Assembly: GCA_963717695.1 (NCBI GenBank)
Contig: CAVQWR010000007.1
Span: 496,001-560,000 of the forward strand
Direction: 5' to 3'
From: CAIWHR01 sp963717695
GTDB taxonomy: Bacteria > Pseudomonadota > Gammaproteobacteria > Burkholderiales > Casimicrobiaceae
DNA length: 64,000 nt
Shown here in pieces: positions 33,409 through 42,375 of this stretch. The translations under genes and the position numbers were made by a program. Position 1 is the first letter of the stretch. Every line of letters begins with the position of its first letter. A model generated the notes under the pieces. It was not told the origin of the DNA, searched no databases, and saw only the letters and a program-made list of their open reading frames with translations.

Positions 33409-34140
33409 CTACCAGGACATCACGTCGTCGAGCGACGGCTCCGATTTCGCGGGCTTCGGCAGCAGGCCGTCGATCTTGAGCGGATTGTCCACGCGCTCGA
33501 GTTCGTCTTCATGGATGCGCATCGGCGTCTTGCGCCGCGGCAGGTAGTGATTCGATGGATGCGTGCCCCATTCCGGCATCAGCGCGTAGCCGGCGGCGTC
33601 GCGGATCGCCTGTGACACGACCGATTCGGGATCGTGGATGTCGCCGAACAGGCGGGCGGACGTCGGGCAGGCGAGCACGCACGCGGGCTTGCGCTCGGCT
33701 GCGGGAAGCGCCTCGTCGTAGATCCGGTCAACGCACAGCGTGCACTTGGTCATCACCTTCCGCACGGGGTCGACCTCGCGTACCCCGTAGGGGCAGGCCC
33801 ACGAGCAGTATTTGCACCCGATGCATTTGTCGTGATCGACGAGCACGATGCCGTCGGACGCGCGCTTGTAGCTGGCGCCGGTCGGGCAGACGGGAACGCA
33901 CGGCGGATCCTCGCAGTGCAGGCACGACTTGGGAAAGTGAACGGTCTGCGTGTTCGGATATTCGCCGACCTCGAACGTCTGCACGCGATTGAAGAACGCG
34001 CCGGTCGGGTCCTTGCCGTACGGCATCAGGTCGGCCAGCGGACCCGCCGATCCGGACGTGTTCCACTCCTTGCAGCTCGTCACGCAGGCGTGGCATCCGA
34101 CGCAGACATTGAGGTCGATGACGAGTGCGAGCTGGGTCAC
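33409..34140 (-). CDS. soeB: Sulfite dehydrogenase iron-sulfur subunit SoeB
   Basis: 243 residues with four [4Fe-4S] motifs (C-V-G-C-H-A-C-V-T-S-C; C-L-H-C-E-D-P-P-C-V-P-V-C-P; C-I-G-C-K-Y-C-S-W-A-C-P-Y; C-T-L-C-V-D-R with C-V-L-A-C-P). It wires the molybdenum subunit to SoeC. The GTG start overlaps the soeA stop (GTGA), so translation is coupled. No signal peptide, consistent with a cytoplasmic enzyme. Confidence 0.94.
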   Translation of the reverse strand: MTQLALVIDLNVCVGCHACVTSCKEWNTSGSAGPLADLMPYGKDPTGAFFNRVQTFEVGEYPNTQTVHFPKSCLHCEDPPCVPVCPTGASYKRASDGIVLVDHDKCIGCKYCSWACPYGVREVDPVRKVMTKCTLCVDRIYDEALPAAERKPACVLACPTSARLFGDIHDPESVVSQAIRDAAGYALMPEWGTHPSNHYLPRRKTPMRIHEDELERVDNPLKIDGLLPKPAKSEPSLDDVMSW

Positions 34141-37052
34141 TGCGAATGCTTCCGGTTCCCGCGCCCCGCGAAGAACGCCTGCGCCGCCCGCGTGGCGGCG
34201 GCCGTGCCGGGCGCCGCCGGAACGGCCGCGAATTGCGGGGACGTGATCTTCGGCTCCGCGGCATCGGCCGGGTAGATCCGGACTCGGACGTCGTACCAGG
34301 CCGCCTGACCGGTCACCGGGTCCGAATTCGAGATCGGTGCGCCGGTCGCGCCGGGCAATTCCTCCGAGATCAGGTGATTGAGCAGGAAACCGCGCTGGGA
34401 TTCGTTGGCGTCGGGCGTGAGGCGCCACGCGCCGGGCGCCTTTCCTATCGCGTTCCACGTCCAGACCGTGCCGGGCTCGACCGCCTCGGAGTAGCTGCAC
34501 AGGCAGCGCACCTTGCCCCACTGCGACTCGACCCACATCCAGCCGCCGTCCTCGATGCCGGCGGCGCGCGCGACTTTCGGATTGACGAAGAGGTGGTTGT
34601 GCGCATGAATCTGACGCAGCCACGCGTTCTGCGAGTCCCAGGAGTGGTACATGGCCATCGGCCGCTGCGTAACCGCGTTCAGCGGGTATTTGCCGAGATC
34701 CGATTGCTGCGCCTCGAGCGGTTCGTAATAGAACGGCAGCGGATCGAAATAGGTTTCGATGCGAGCCCTGAGATGCTCCGGCGGCTTGCGCGAAATTCCC
34801 CTGCCTTGCGCCGCGAGCCGGAATTTCTGCAGGACCTCGGAATACAGGTGGATCAGGATCGGCTCGGCATAGCGCTGGATCCGCATCCGTTGCGACCACT
34901 CGAGGTAGCCCTTGTTCCAGTTGCGCATGTACTGGTACGACGGGGGAAGCTTGTACTGGTAGACGCAATTGTTCTGCGCGTACATCTCCCATTGCCGTGG
35001 ATTGGGCTCGCCGCGCATGAACTTTTCGCCGCCTTTGCCGCGCCATCCGGCAAGAAAGCCGATGCCGGATCCCGGCTCCGTCTCGTAGTTGACGATGAAG
35101 TCCGGGTAGTCGCGAAACTTGCGCGTGCCGTCGGGCCGGATGAACGCCGGAAGGTGCAGGCGTCCCGCGAGCTCGATCAACACCTCCTGGAACGGCTTGC
35201 AGTCGCCCGTCGGCGGGACGACGGGAATGCGCACCGAGTCCACGGGGCCATCGAACTCGGAAATCGGGCGGTCGAGCATCGACATCACGTCGTGGCGTTC
35301 GAGATACGTCGTGTCCGGCAGGACGAGGTCGGCGAATGCGGTCATCTCCGACTGGAACGCGTCGCAGACGACGAGGAAGGGGATCTTGTATTCACCATCG
35401 TCGCGCTTGTCATTCAGCATGTGCCGGACTTCGCCGGTGTTCATCGTCGAGTTCCATGCCATGTTGGCCATGAAGATCAGCAGCGTGTCGATCGGGTACG
35501 GGTCGCCGCGCCATGCATTCGTGATCACGTTGTGCATCATCCCGTGAACCGCGAGCGGGTATTCCCACGAGAATGCCTTGTCGATGCGCACCGGCGCGCC
35601 GGCGTCGTCGACGAACAGGTCGTCCGGCTCGGCGGGCCAGCCGAGCGCAAGTCCGTCGAGTGGATGGTTCGGCTTGACTGCGAGCGGCGTGTTCGGCGTC
35701 TTTGCGCATGGCGGAATCGGACGCGGGAACGGTGCCTTGTGACGGAATCCGCCGGGCCGGTCGATCGTGCCGAGCAGTGTCATGAGGATCGCGAGTGCAC
35801 GCGTCGTCTGGAAGCCGTTCGAATGTGCGGCGAGTCCGCGCATCGCGTGGAAGGCGACCGGATTTCCCGTGACCGTTTCGTGCTCCTTGCCCCACATGTC
35901 GGTCCAGGGAATCGGCAGCTCGATCTTCGCGTCGCGCGCGGTGATGCCCATTTCGTGCGCAAGGCGGCGGATGGCCTCGGCAGGTATCCCGGTGATCCCC
36001 GCCGCCCAGTCCGGAGTGTAGTCGTCGACGCGTTCCTTCAGCAGCTGGAACGCGGGTTTCACCGCGGTACCGTCGGAGAGCTTGAACTCACCCAGCAGGA
36101 ACGGATCCGTGTTCTCGCTGTGCGTGACGACGGGACGGTTCGTCGCGCGGTCCCACCAGAGCTTGTTCTGCGGGTCGAAGCAGCCTTCTTCCTTCGGCAC
36201 TTCGGTGCGCACGAACATCCCGAATTCGTCATTCGCGTCGTTCATGTTCACGAGCTGTCCGGCGTTGGTATAGCGAACGAGGAATTCGCGGTCGTAGAGG
36301 CCCAGCGCAATCAGCTCGTGGATCAGGGCGAGAAGCAGCGCGCCATCCGTTCCGGGCTTGATCGGCAGCCAGTCGTCGGCGATCGCGGAGTAGCCAGTCC
36401 GGATCGGGTTGATCGAGATGAAGCGGCCGCCGTCGCGCTTGAACTTCGCGATCGCGATCTTGAGCGGATTCGAATGGTGATCCTCGGCGGTGCCCATCAT
36501 CACGAACAGCTTCGCGCGCTCGAGATCGGGGCCGCCAAACTCCCAGAATGATCCGCCAATCGTGTAGATCATCCCGGCCGCCATGTTGACCGAGCAGAAC
36601 CCGCCGTGGGCCGCGTAGTTCGGCGTACCGAACTGGCGTGCGAAGAGCCCGGTCAACGCCTGCATCTGGTCGCGACCGGTGAAAAGGGCGAATCGCTTCG
36701 GGTCGGTGGCGCGGATCTTTCGCAGGCGCTCTTCCAGTGTCGAAAACGCCTCGTCCCAGGAAATCTCCACGAATTCGCCCGCTCCGCGCTCGGCGCCGGG
36801 TTTTCGCTTGAGCGGCTTCGTGAGGCGCGCCGGCGAATACTGCTTCATGATTCCCGACGAACCCTTGGCGCAGATCACGCCCTGGTTGATCGGGTGGTCG
36901 GGATTCCCTTCGATGTAGCGGATTTCGCCATTGCGCAGGTGCACGCGGATTCCGCAGCGGCACGCGCACATATAGCAGGTCGTGTTGCGGGTTTCGACCG
37001 TGGCGCCCGGCATGGGCGGCGCGAGGGGATCGTGAACGATGGTGGTGGTCAT
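34137..37052 (-). CDS. soeA: Sulfite dehydrogenase molybdopterin subunit SoeA
   Basis: 971-residue molybdopterin enzyme of the DMSO reductase family that oxidises sulfite to sulfate in the cytoplasm. An N-terminal [4Fe-4S] motif C26-Y-M-C29-A-C-R-C33...C61 is followed by the Moco domains and C-terminal molydopterin-dinucleotide-binding region (W-V-E-S-Q-W-G-K-V near residue 860). No Tat signal is present, as expected for SoeA and unlike most relatives. ATG 37052 is used; the upstream frame is non-conserved. The 287-base spacer to the divergent sensor kinase holds a NarL-like heptamer. Confidence 0.94.
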   Translation of the reverse strand: MTTTIVHDPLAPPMPGATVETRNTTCYMCACRCGIRVHLRNGEIRYIEGNPDHPINQGVICAKGSSGIMKQYSPARLTKPLKRKPGAERGAGEFVEISWDEAFSTLEERLRKIRATDPKRFALFTGRDQMQALTGLFARQFGTPNYAAHGGFCSVNMAAGMIYTIGGSFWEFGGPDLERAKLFVMMGTAEDHHSNPLKIAIAKFKRDGGRFISINPIRTGYSAIADDWLPIKPGTDGALLLALIHELIALGLYDREFLVRYTNAGQLVNMNDANDEFGMFVRTEVPKEEGCFDPQNKLWWDRATNRPVVTHSENTDPFLLGEFKLSDGTAVKPAFQLLKERVDDYTPDWAAGITGIPAEAIRRLAHEMGITARDAKIELPIPWTDMWGKEHETVTGNPVAFHAMRGLAAHSNGFQTTRALAILMTLLGTIDRPGGFRHKAPFPRPIPPCAKTPNTPLAVKPNHPLDGLALGWPAEPDDLFVDDAGAPVRIDKAFSWEYPLAVHGMMHNVITNAWRGDPYPIDTLLIFMANMAWNSTMNTGEVRHMLNDKRDDGEYKIPFLVVCDAFQSEMTAFADLVLPDTTYLERHDVMSMLDRPISEFDGPVDSVRIPVVPPTGDCKPFQEVLIELAGRLHLPAFIRPDGTRKFRDYPDFIVNYETEPGSGIGFLAGWRGKGGEKFMRGEPNPRQWEMYAQNNCVYQYKLPPSYQYMRNWNKGYLEWSQRMRIQRYAEPILIHLYSEVLQKFRLAAQGRGISRKPPEHLRARIETYFDPLPFYYEPLEAQQSDLGKYPLNAVTQRPMAMYHSWDSQNAWLRQIHAHNHLFVNPKVARAAGIEDGGWMWVESQWGKVRCLCSYSEAVEPGTVWTWNAIGKAPGAWRLTPDANESQRGFLLNHLISEELPGATGAPISNSDPVTGQAAWYDVRVRIYPADAAEPKITSPQFAAVPAAPGTAAATRAAQAFFAGRGNRKHSQ

Positions 37053-37189
37053 TGGAAGTGCCGTGGCGGGATCGAACACGCAAGCGAACACCCGCGAATG
37101 AGATTCGCTCGCGTTCCCGCACGATCGGCAGCCTCCATTAACGCCAAAACGGGCGTCCGGTGTCCATAGCCACGACGGGGGGACTGCAA

Positions 37190-37207
37190 TACTCCCGATG
37201 GGGGGCA
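37190..37207. promoter_or_regulatory. Weak NarL-like site between soeA and the two-component genes
   Basis: TACTCCCGATGGGGGGCA resembles the palindrome seen upstream of dsrA, sulP and tusA but matches only in its left half (TACTCCC). It lies 138 bases before soeA and 133 bases before the sensor kinase start, in the spacer 37053-37339, which otherwise shows no gene. Low-grade candidate. Confidence 0.3.
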
Positions 37208-37339
37208 AACGGAAGCGAGATGTTCGTCGATTTTATTGCTTCGTGCGGCTGGCGGGATGATAATTTCGGGTTAGGGTGAGAGAATCGGACGGAGCACGCG
37301 AATGAGGTGCCAGGCGATTCCGCACGGGGGAGAAACGGT

Positions 37340-38545
37340 TTGAGGCGCGGTCAGAATGCCGTTCCACACAAGGATCCGAATCGCACGCCCGTGACCGGGG
37401 GTGCGGAACACGCGCCTGAGTCCGCGGCGGCGGCGGGCGCCGAGCCCGAGTTCGAAAGCTCGGTCCGGCCGATGCTTGCGGCGGTGGTCCGGATGGCGGG
37501 GGCCGAGGCCGGCGCGATCCGACTCCGCGCCGACGATTCCTCGAGATGGCGTCCGAGTCTGGCGGTCGGCCTGCCCGCCGGCGCCGAGGCAGCCCCGGGT
37601 GGCGCCTTCGCCGGCTGGTGCCGGCAATGCTCGGAATCGCGCAGTCCTGACAGCGACTGTGTCCGCGACCGGATCTGCGGCAACGGCGAGAGCGAGGTGG
37701 GCGAACAGTCCCGACAGGTCTGCCGCCATGTCTTCGCCGTGCCGCTGCGCCATTGCGGTGCCCCGGTGGGGAGGCTCGATCTCCATTTCGACGATGCATG
37801 CGCGCTGCCGTCGCAGACGATGCCGCTCCTGGGTGCCGCCGGAGAGATCATCGGCGCCGCCCTGGAGAGCGCACGGCTCAATCGCGAGAGCCTCCACGCG
37901 AGCCTGATCGGCGAGCGGCAGATGATGGCCAACGAGGTCCACGACTCCCTCGCGCAGGGCCTCACCTACATGCGCATCCGCATGAGCATGCTGCGCGAGG
38001 CGATCAAGCAGGGTGACGAGCTGCGAGCGTTCAAGTACTGGGGTGACGTCGACGACTCCCTCACCAGCGCACACGCGCGGCTGCGCGAGCTCATCACGAG
38101 CTTCCGCACCAGCATGGACCCGATGGGATTCCAGCATGCACTGTCGGACATCGCACGAACGTTTTTCGATCGCACCGGCATCACGCTTCGATTCGACAAT
38201 CGCGCGCCCGATCTGCATCTGCCCGTAGGACGGGAGGTGCAGGCCTTTCACATCGTGCAGGAGGCCCTCGCCAACGTGTGCAATCACGCCAAGGCGGCCA
38301 ATGTGACCGTCTCGCTCGACCGGGCGGGTGACACCTGCGAAATTGTCGTCGAGGACGACGGCGTCGGCGTCGCATCGGGGCCCGCCAATTCCGAGCGCAA
38401 CGAAACCGGTCACTACGGCATCGCGATCATGCGCGAGCGGTCACGGCGGCTCGGAGGCGAATTCACGATCGAGCCGGCTGCGGGGACGGGAACCCGAGTT
38501 CGTGTACGATTTCCCGTGACGCAGCAAACTGAGAGAAGGTCATGA
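37340..38545 (+). CDS. Soluble NarX/NreB-type sensor kinase with Cys-rich GAF domain
   Basis: About 401 residues without membrane helices. Residues ~40-185 form a GAF-like sensor with seven or eight Cys (W-C-R-Q-C, D-C-V-R-D-R-I-C-G, Q-V-C-R-H, R-H-C-G) that could hold an Fe-S cluster or react with sulfur species. Then comes a HisKA_3 box N-E-V-H-D-S-L-A-Q-G and an HATPase (E-D-D-G-V-G-V). TTG 37340 is preferred because GGGGGAG lies just before it; GTG 37307 is the alternative. It overlaps the regulator gene by 4 bases and is divergent from soeA, suggesting control of sulfite oxidation. Confidence 0.85.
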   Translation: MRRGQNAVPHKDPNRTPVTGGAEHAPESAAAAGAEPEFESSVRPMLAAVVRMAGAEAGAIRLRADDSSRWRPSLAVGLPAGAEAAPGGAFAGWCRQCSESRSPDSDCVRDRICGNGESEVGEQSRQVCRHVFAVPLRHCGAPVGRLDLHFDDACALPSQTMPLLGAAGEIIGAALESARLNRESLHASLIGERQMMANEVHDSLAQGLTYMRIRMSMLREAIKQGDELRAFKYWGDVDDSLTSAHARLRELITSFRTSMDPMGFQHALSDIARTFFDRTGITLRFDNRAPDLHLPVGREVQAFHIVQEALANVCNHAKAANVTVSLDRAGDTCEIVVEDDGVGVASGPANSERNETGHYGIAIMRERSRRLGGEFTIEPAAGTGTRVRVRFPVTQQTERRS

Positions 38546-39225
38546 ACGAATCCATCAGCGTCGTATTGATCGACGACCACGGGCTCTGCCGGCGCGGGCT
38601 CGCCGAGCTCCTCACGCAGCGCGGCGGCATCACGGTGCACGGCAATACGGGCAACCCGGACGAGGCGGTCCGCCTGCTGCGCGACACGCGCCCGGATCTC
38701 GCGATCGTTGACCTGCGGATGGCGCCGACCGACGGATTCGCGCTGATTACGAGGCTTCGCGCCGAAGGCATCAACACGCCGATACTCGTGTTGACGATGA
38801 GCGATTCACAGGAGGACTTCGCGCGCGCCTTTCGTGCCGGTGTCCGCGGATACCTGCTCAAGGACATGGACCCGGACGAGGTCGTCGATGCGATCCGCCG
38901 CACGGCGCGCGGCGAGGTCGTGGTGTGTCCGACGATGGCCGTCAAGCTGGTCGACATGCTGTTGCCCGGCGAGCAGAAGAAGACGCCGGACAGCTACATG
39001 AAGACGCTGACCGCCCGCGAGCGCGAGATCCTTCAGCAGCTGACGAGCGGCAAGAGCAACAAGGCGATTGCGCAGGCCCTCGACATCAGTCACGACACCG
39101 TCAAGCTGCACGTTCGCCACATTCTTTCGAAGCTCGGTCTCACCTCGCGCGTCGAGGCGGCGGTGTTCGCGGTCGAGCATCGGGTCGCGGCGGCGGGCGA
39201 CGCACCGCATCGCGCCTCGGGTTAA
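38542..39225 (+). CDS. NarL/FixJ-type response regulator
   Basis: 227 residues. Receiver domain with acidic pocket D11-D12, phospho-acceptor D57 in A-I-V-D-L-R-M and K at G-Y-L-L-K-D; output domain LuxR-type HTH from ~155 (L-T-A-R-E-R-E-I-L-Q-Q-L...S-H-D-T-V-K-L-H-V-R-H-I-L). ATGA overlap with the kinase means coupled translation. Proteins of this class bind inverted TACYYMT-like heptamers, and such palindromes lie upstream of several sulfur operons here. Its stop overlaps the convergent cobA stop. Confidence 0.93.
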   Translation: MNESISVVLIDDHGLCRRGLAELLTQRGGITVHGNTGNPDEAVRLLRDTRPDLAIVDLRMAPTDGFALITRLRAEGINTPILVLTMSDSQEDFARAFRAGVRGYLLKDMDPDEVVDAIRRTARGEVVVCPTMAVKLVDMLLPGEQKKTPDSYMKTLTAREREILQQLTSGKSNKAIAQALDISHDTVKLHVRHILSKLGLTSRVEAAVFAVEHRVAAAGDAPHRASG

Positions 39226-40079
39226 TCCTTTCGGCGGCGCGCGCCGGCGGCCGTCTTCGATTCCGGCGCAAACCAGTTGAGCCGCCTGCGCAAGCGCACG
39301 ACGTCGCCGACGATTGTCAGCGTCGGGCCGTGCAGCCCTGCGGCGGCAGCCCGCTTCGGCAGACCCCGCAACGTCGCCGTGATCACGCGCTGCGAGCGAG
39401 TAGTTCCCTGCTCGACCACGGCGGCAGGCGTCGTCGGCTTCATGCCGTGCTCGATCAGGCGCTGGCACAGTTCGGCAAGGCCGACGAGGCCCATGTAGAC
39501 GACGATCGTCTGCCGCGGCCTTGCGAGTCCCGGCCAGTCGAGTGCCGTGGTCCCGTCCTTCAGGTGGCCGGTGACGAACACGACGGATTGCGCGCAGTCC
39601 CGGTGCGTGAGGGGAATCCCCGCGTAGGCCGCGACGCCGAGCGCGGCCGTGATTCCGGGCACGACCTCGAACGGAATCTCGTTGGCCGACAGCGTGTCGA
39701 TCTCCTCGCCGCCGCGGCCGAAGATGAACGGATCTCCACCCTTGAGGCGCAGCACGCGCTTGCCCGCGCGCGCGAGATTCACCAGCAATGCATTGATCTC
39801 CTCCTGGCGCATCGCATGGTTGGCTCGCTGCTTTCCGACGTAGATGCGCTCGACCGATGGCGGGAGCAGGAGGAGCACCTCCTTGGAAATGAGGTTGTCA
39901 TACAGCGCGACGTCGGCGCATTGCATGAGCTTCAGCGCGCGCAGCGTGAGGAGCTCAGGGTCGCCCGGGCCGGCGCCGACGAGATAGACCTCACCCTTTC
40001 CCGGTCGGCGCCGGCTGCGCGGCGGTCGCGCGGCGAGCGCGAGCTCCGCGGGGGTCGGCACGTCGGCGAACCGTCGCAT
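39222..40079 (-). CDS. cobA: Uroporphyrinogen-III C-methyltransferase
   Basis: 285 residues; SAM-dependent methylation of uroporphyrinogen III to precorrin-2, the precursor of siroheme needed by DsrAB. Motifs V-Y-L-V-G-A-G-P-G-D-P-E-L-L-T at ~35, G-K-R-V-L-R-L-K-G-G-D-P-F-I-F-G-R-G-G-E-E and G-I-T-A-A. It lacks the N-terminal CysG dehydrogenase/chelatase domain; the first ~28 residues are an Arg-rich extension. It sits 11 bases after dsrR, at the end of the dsr operon, which explains its job. Confidence 0.93.
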   Translation of the reverse strand: MRRFADVPTPAELALAARPPRSRRRPGKGEVYLVGAGPGDPELLTLRALKLMQCADVALYDNLISKEVLLLLPPSVERIYVGKQRANHAMRQEEINALLVNLARAGKRVLRLKGGDPFIFGRGGEEIDTLSANEIPFEVVPGITAALGVAAYAGIPLTHRDCAQSVVFVTGHLKDGTTALDWPGLARPRQTIVVYMGLVGLAELCQRLIEHGMKPTTPAAVVEQGTTRSQRVITATLRGLPKRAAAAGLHGPTLTIVGDVVRLRRRLNWFAPESKTAAGARRRKD

Positions 40080-40090
40080 CTCGCGGCGGG

Positions 40091-40447
40091 CTATGGCGCC
40101 TCCCCGGCATCGCGGCGACTTTCGTCGCCGCTGCCCGCATCGGGCGCGCCGGACGTGGCGGTGTCGTTGGGATTGATGAAGATGAAACGGAAGTCGCCGG
40201 CTTCCAATTCGACGTAGTCAAGCGTCATGCCCTCGATCAGGTCCCTTTGCGCGGGCGTGACAACCAGCGCGATGCCTTCCGACGAGATGACGATGTCGTC
40301 GTTGCGCGCCTCGTCGAAGCCCATCGCGTAATGCAGCGAGCCGTCCGCATCGCGACGTACCGCGATGCGCAGGCCCATTTCGTCGCAATCGGAACTGGTC
40401 GCTGCGATGCGGATCTGCTGCGCCGCGCTTGGGGTGACGGTGATCAT
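40091..40447 (-). CDS. dsrR: IscA-like protein DsrR
   Basis: 118 residues with the A-type carrier fold (I-T-V-T-P-S-A-A-Q-Q-I at the start; D-Y-V-E-L-E-A-G-D-F-R-F-I-F-I-N-P-N). The three cluster-binding cysteines of IscA are missing (only C20 remains), as in DsrR of purple sulfur bacteria, where it is needed for proper dsr expression or cofactor assembly rather than cluster transfer. The last ~20 residues are an acidic low-complexity tail. Between the Cys-less DsrC paralogue and cobA. Confidence 0.85.
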   Translation of the reverse strand: MITVTPSAAQQIRIAATSSDCDEMGLRIAVRRDADGSLHYAMGFDEARNDDIVISSEGIALVVTPAQRDLIEGMTLDYVELEAGDFRFIFINPNDTATSGAPDAGSGDESRRDAGEAP

Positions 40448-40454
40448 GACGGAG

Positions 40455-40535
40455 TCAGTCAGCAGATGCGGCGATGTTCTGTTGCAGCGGCAATGCCGGG
40501 CCGGCAGCCATGTCGGAATCCGACAGCGCGGTCAT
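40455..40535 (-). CDS. Possible 26-residue leader-like ORF
   Basis: ATG overlaps the stop of the preceding dsrC-like gene (TGATG) and the frame ends 8 bases before dsrR. The peptide MTALSDSDMAAGPALPLQQN... has no recognised family. It may only serve translational coupling, or be chance. Confidence 0.25.
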   Translation of the reverse strand: MTALSDSDMAAGPALPLQQNIAASAD

Positions 40536-40894
40536 CAGTGTTCGCCCTTGGTTCGCAGCAGGCCGGCAAGACGGTTGCCCTGCTTCTGCGGGCCGCCGCG
40601 CGGAAACATCTCGTGCAGCCGATGGTTCATGCTGCCCTCCGAACCCCAGACCTTGGTGAAGTGGCGAATCATTACGCGGACCTGGGCCTGCACGCCGTGA
40701 ACGGCAAAATAGTCGCGCAGGAAATGGATCACTTCCCAATGCTGCGGGGTAAGCTCGATGCCTTCACGCTTGGCCAGCGTGCGGGCGAAGGCTTCGGACC
40801 ATTCGTCACGATTTACCAGATAGCCTTCGCTGTCGGTTTCGATTTTGCGGCCTTCTACGTCGAGCCGCTGGATGAGCGATATCTGGGCATTCAT
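40535..40894 (-). CDS. Cysteine-less DsrC/TusE paralogue (RspA-type)
   Basis: 119 residues with the DsrC fold (V-E-G-R-K-I-E-T-D-S-E-G-Y-L-V, T-P-Q-H-W-E-V-I-H-F-L-R-D-Y). The C-terminal arm reads P-Q-K-Q-G-N-R-L-A-G-L-L-R-T-K-G-E-H, so both reactive cysteines of DsrC are gone. Such proteins cannot carry sulfur and are thought to be regulatory (called RspA). It lies between dsrN and dsrR, an uncommon place. The canonical DsrC is at 49081 and a third paralogue at 54385. Confidence 0.88.
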   Translation of the reverse strand: MNAQISLIQRLDVEGRKIETDSEGYLVNRDEWSEAFARTLAKREGIELTPQHWEVIHFLRDYFAVHGVQAQVRVMIRHFTKVWGSEGSMNHRLHEMFPRGGPQKQGNRLAGLLRTKGEH

Positions 40895-40911
40895 TGCGGG
40901 GTCTTCCCACG

Positions 40912-42375
40912 TCAGATGATCAGCGCCTCGCGGCCGCGCATCGCGTCGAGGTAGACGATGTTTCCCTCCCGCCGCTGCCGGTAATCGCTGCGCCGGATGA
41001 ATTCGACGAACCGCGCCGGCCAGTCGCGGCCTCCCGCCGTGCGCAGGTGCGCGAACGAAGCCAGCACGTTGCCCGTGACGATTCCGTCGCGGGCTCCGTC
41101 TATTCCGTGCCCGCGCTTGACGGAATAGGCGTACGCGAGGTCGGAGGCAAGGTTTTCCATCGCCGCATAGTGGAACTCGTGCGCGCGGACTTCGCCCGAT
41201 TCGCCGGGAACGGCAGGCCAGGGAAATGCGGCAGTTGGCTCCAGGTGTACATAGCCTCGCCCGACCGGGCGGTCCCGCATCACGACGTCGCCGGGAATCG
41301 CGCCGACCATCCGGAAGGTCTCTCCGTCCTGCTTCAGCGTCCGGGCGAGATACATGAGCCCGCCGCACTCGGCGTACACCGGGAGTCCCGCCTCGATCGC
41401 GTTCCTGATTCTGCCCCGCAGCGCCGAATTGCCTTCGAGCTCGCGGGCGTATCGCTCCGGAAATCCGCCGCCGATGAACAGCGCATCGACGCTCGGCAGG
41501 TGCGAATCGCTCAGAGTGTCGAAACGCACCAGCGTCGCACCCGCGGCGCGCAGTGCGTCGAGATCGTCGGCGTAATAGAAATTGAACGCGCGGTCCTGGG
41601 CGATCCCGATGCGGATGTCGGAATCGGTGGTGCAGGGCCTCGCGGAAGCAGCGCGCTCCGCTGGCGCGATGCGAAGCGGCGGGGCGGACTCGGCGGCACG
41701 AAGCACCGCATCGATGTCGACCTGCCGGCCGATCGCGGCGCCGATGTCCTGCACGCGGCGGTCGACATCGTCCGATTCGTTGCTGGGCATGAGTCCGAGA
41801 TGTCGCTCCGCGATCGACAGCCGCGGATCGTGATGGATGGCTCCCAGCACCGGCACGTCGGTGTAGTGGTCGATGACCATCCGCAGCTTCGCCTCGTGCC
41901 GACTGCCGCCGAGGTTGTTGAGGATCACGCCGGCAATTCGCACATCGCGGTCGAACGCCTGGTATCCCAGGATCAGCGGTGCGATGCCGCGCGTCATGCC
42001 ACGGGCGTCTATCACGAGCAGGACCGGCAGGCCCAGCATTTTCGCCAGCGCGGCGTTGCTGTTGCTGCCGTCAAGCGCGAGACCGTCGTAGAGACCCTTG
42101 TTCCCCTCCACGATCGCGACATCGGCGTCACGCGCGTGCGTCACGAATGCCGTGCGGATTTCACGTTCATCCGAGAGGTACGGATCGAGATTGCGGCAGG
42201 CCCGTCCCGAGGCGGCGGAGAGCCACATCGGGTCGATGAAATCCGGTCCCTTCTTGTACGGCTGGACGATCTTCCCGCGGGCCGTCAGCGCGGCACACAA
42301 ACCGACGCTCACGGTCGTCTTGCCGGACGACTTGTGGGTGGCGGACACGAGCAGGCGTGGCAGGGTGTCGGCCAT
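40912..42375 (-). CDS. dsrN: Siroheme amidase DsrN (cobyrinate a,c-diamide synthase family)
   Basis: 487 residues: N-terminal P-loop amidoligase (A-T-H-K-S-S-G-K-T-T) and C-terminal class I glutamine amidotransferase-like domain with nucleophile Cys in E-C-G-G-L-M-Y-L. In sulfur oxidisers it makes siroamide from siroheme for DsrAB. The start shares bases with the dsrP stop. Together with cobA it supplies the DsrAB cofactor. Confidence 0.93.
   Translation of the reverse strand: MADTLPRLLVSATHKSSGKTTVSVGLCAALTARGKIVQPYKKGPDFIDPMWLSAASGRACRNLDPYLSDEREIRTAFVTHARDADVAIVEGNKGLYDGLALDGSNSNAALAKMLGLPVLLVIDARGMTRGIAPLILGYQAFDRDVRIAGVILNNLGGSRHEAKLRMVIDHYTDVPVLGAIHHDPRLSIAERHLGLMPSNESDDVDRRVQDIGAAIGRQVDIDAVLRAAESAPPLRIAPAERAASARPCTTDSDIRIGIAQDRAFNFYYADDLDALRAAGATLVRFDTLSDSHLPSVDALFIGGGFPERYARELEGNSALRGRIRNAIEAGLPVYAECGGLMYLARTLKQDGETFRMVGAIPGDVVMRDRPVGRGYVHLEPTAAFPWPAVPGESGEVRAHEFHYAAMENLASDLAYAYSVKRGHGIDGARDGIVTGNVLASFAHLRTAGGRDWPARFVEFIRRSDYRQRREGNIVYLDAMRGREALII

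Noticed and set aside
34125..36551. 808-codon frame opposite soeA, and similar long frames opposite dsrL (44748-46817) and dsrK (46700-48343)
   Set aside because: High GC makes long antisense frames common; the opposite strands encode well-conserved enzymes and the antisense products are Arg/Val/Asp-rich without domains.
39222..40912. dsrS downstream of dsrR
   Set aside because: After dsrR comes cobA and then the convergent response regulator; no dsrS-like gene is present in the window.
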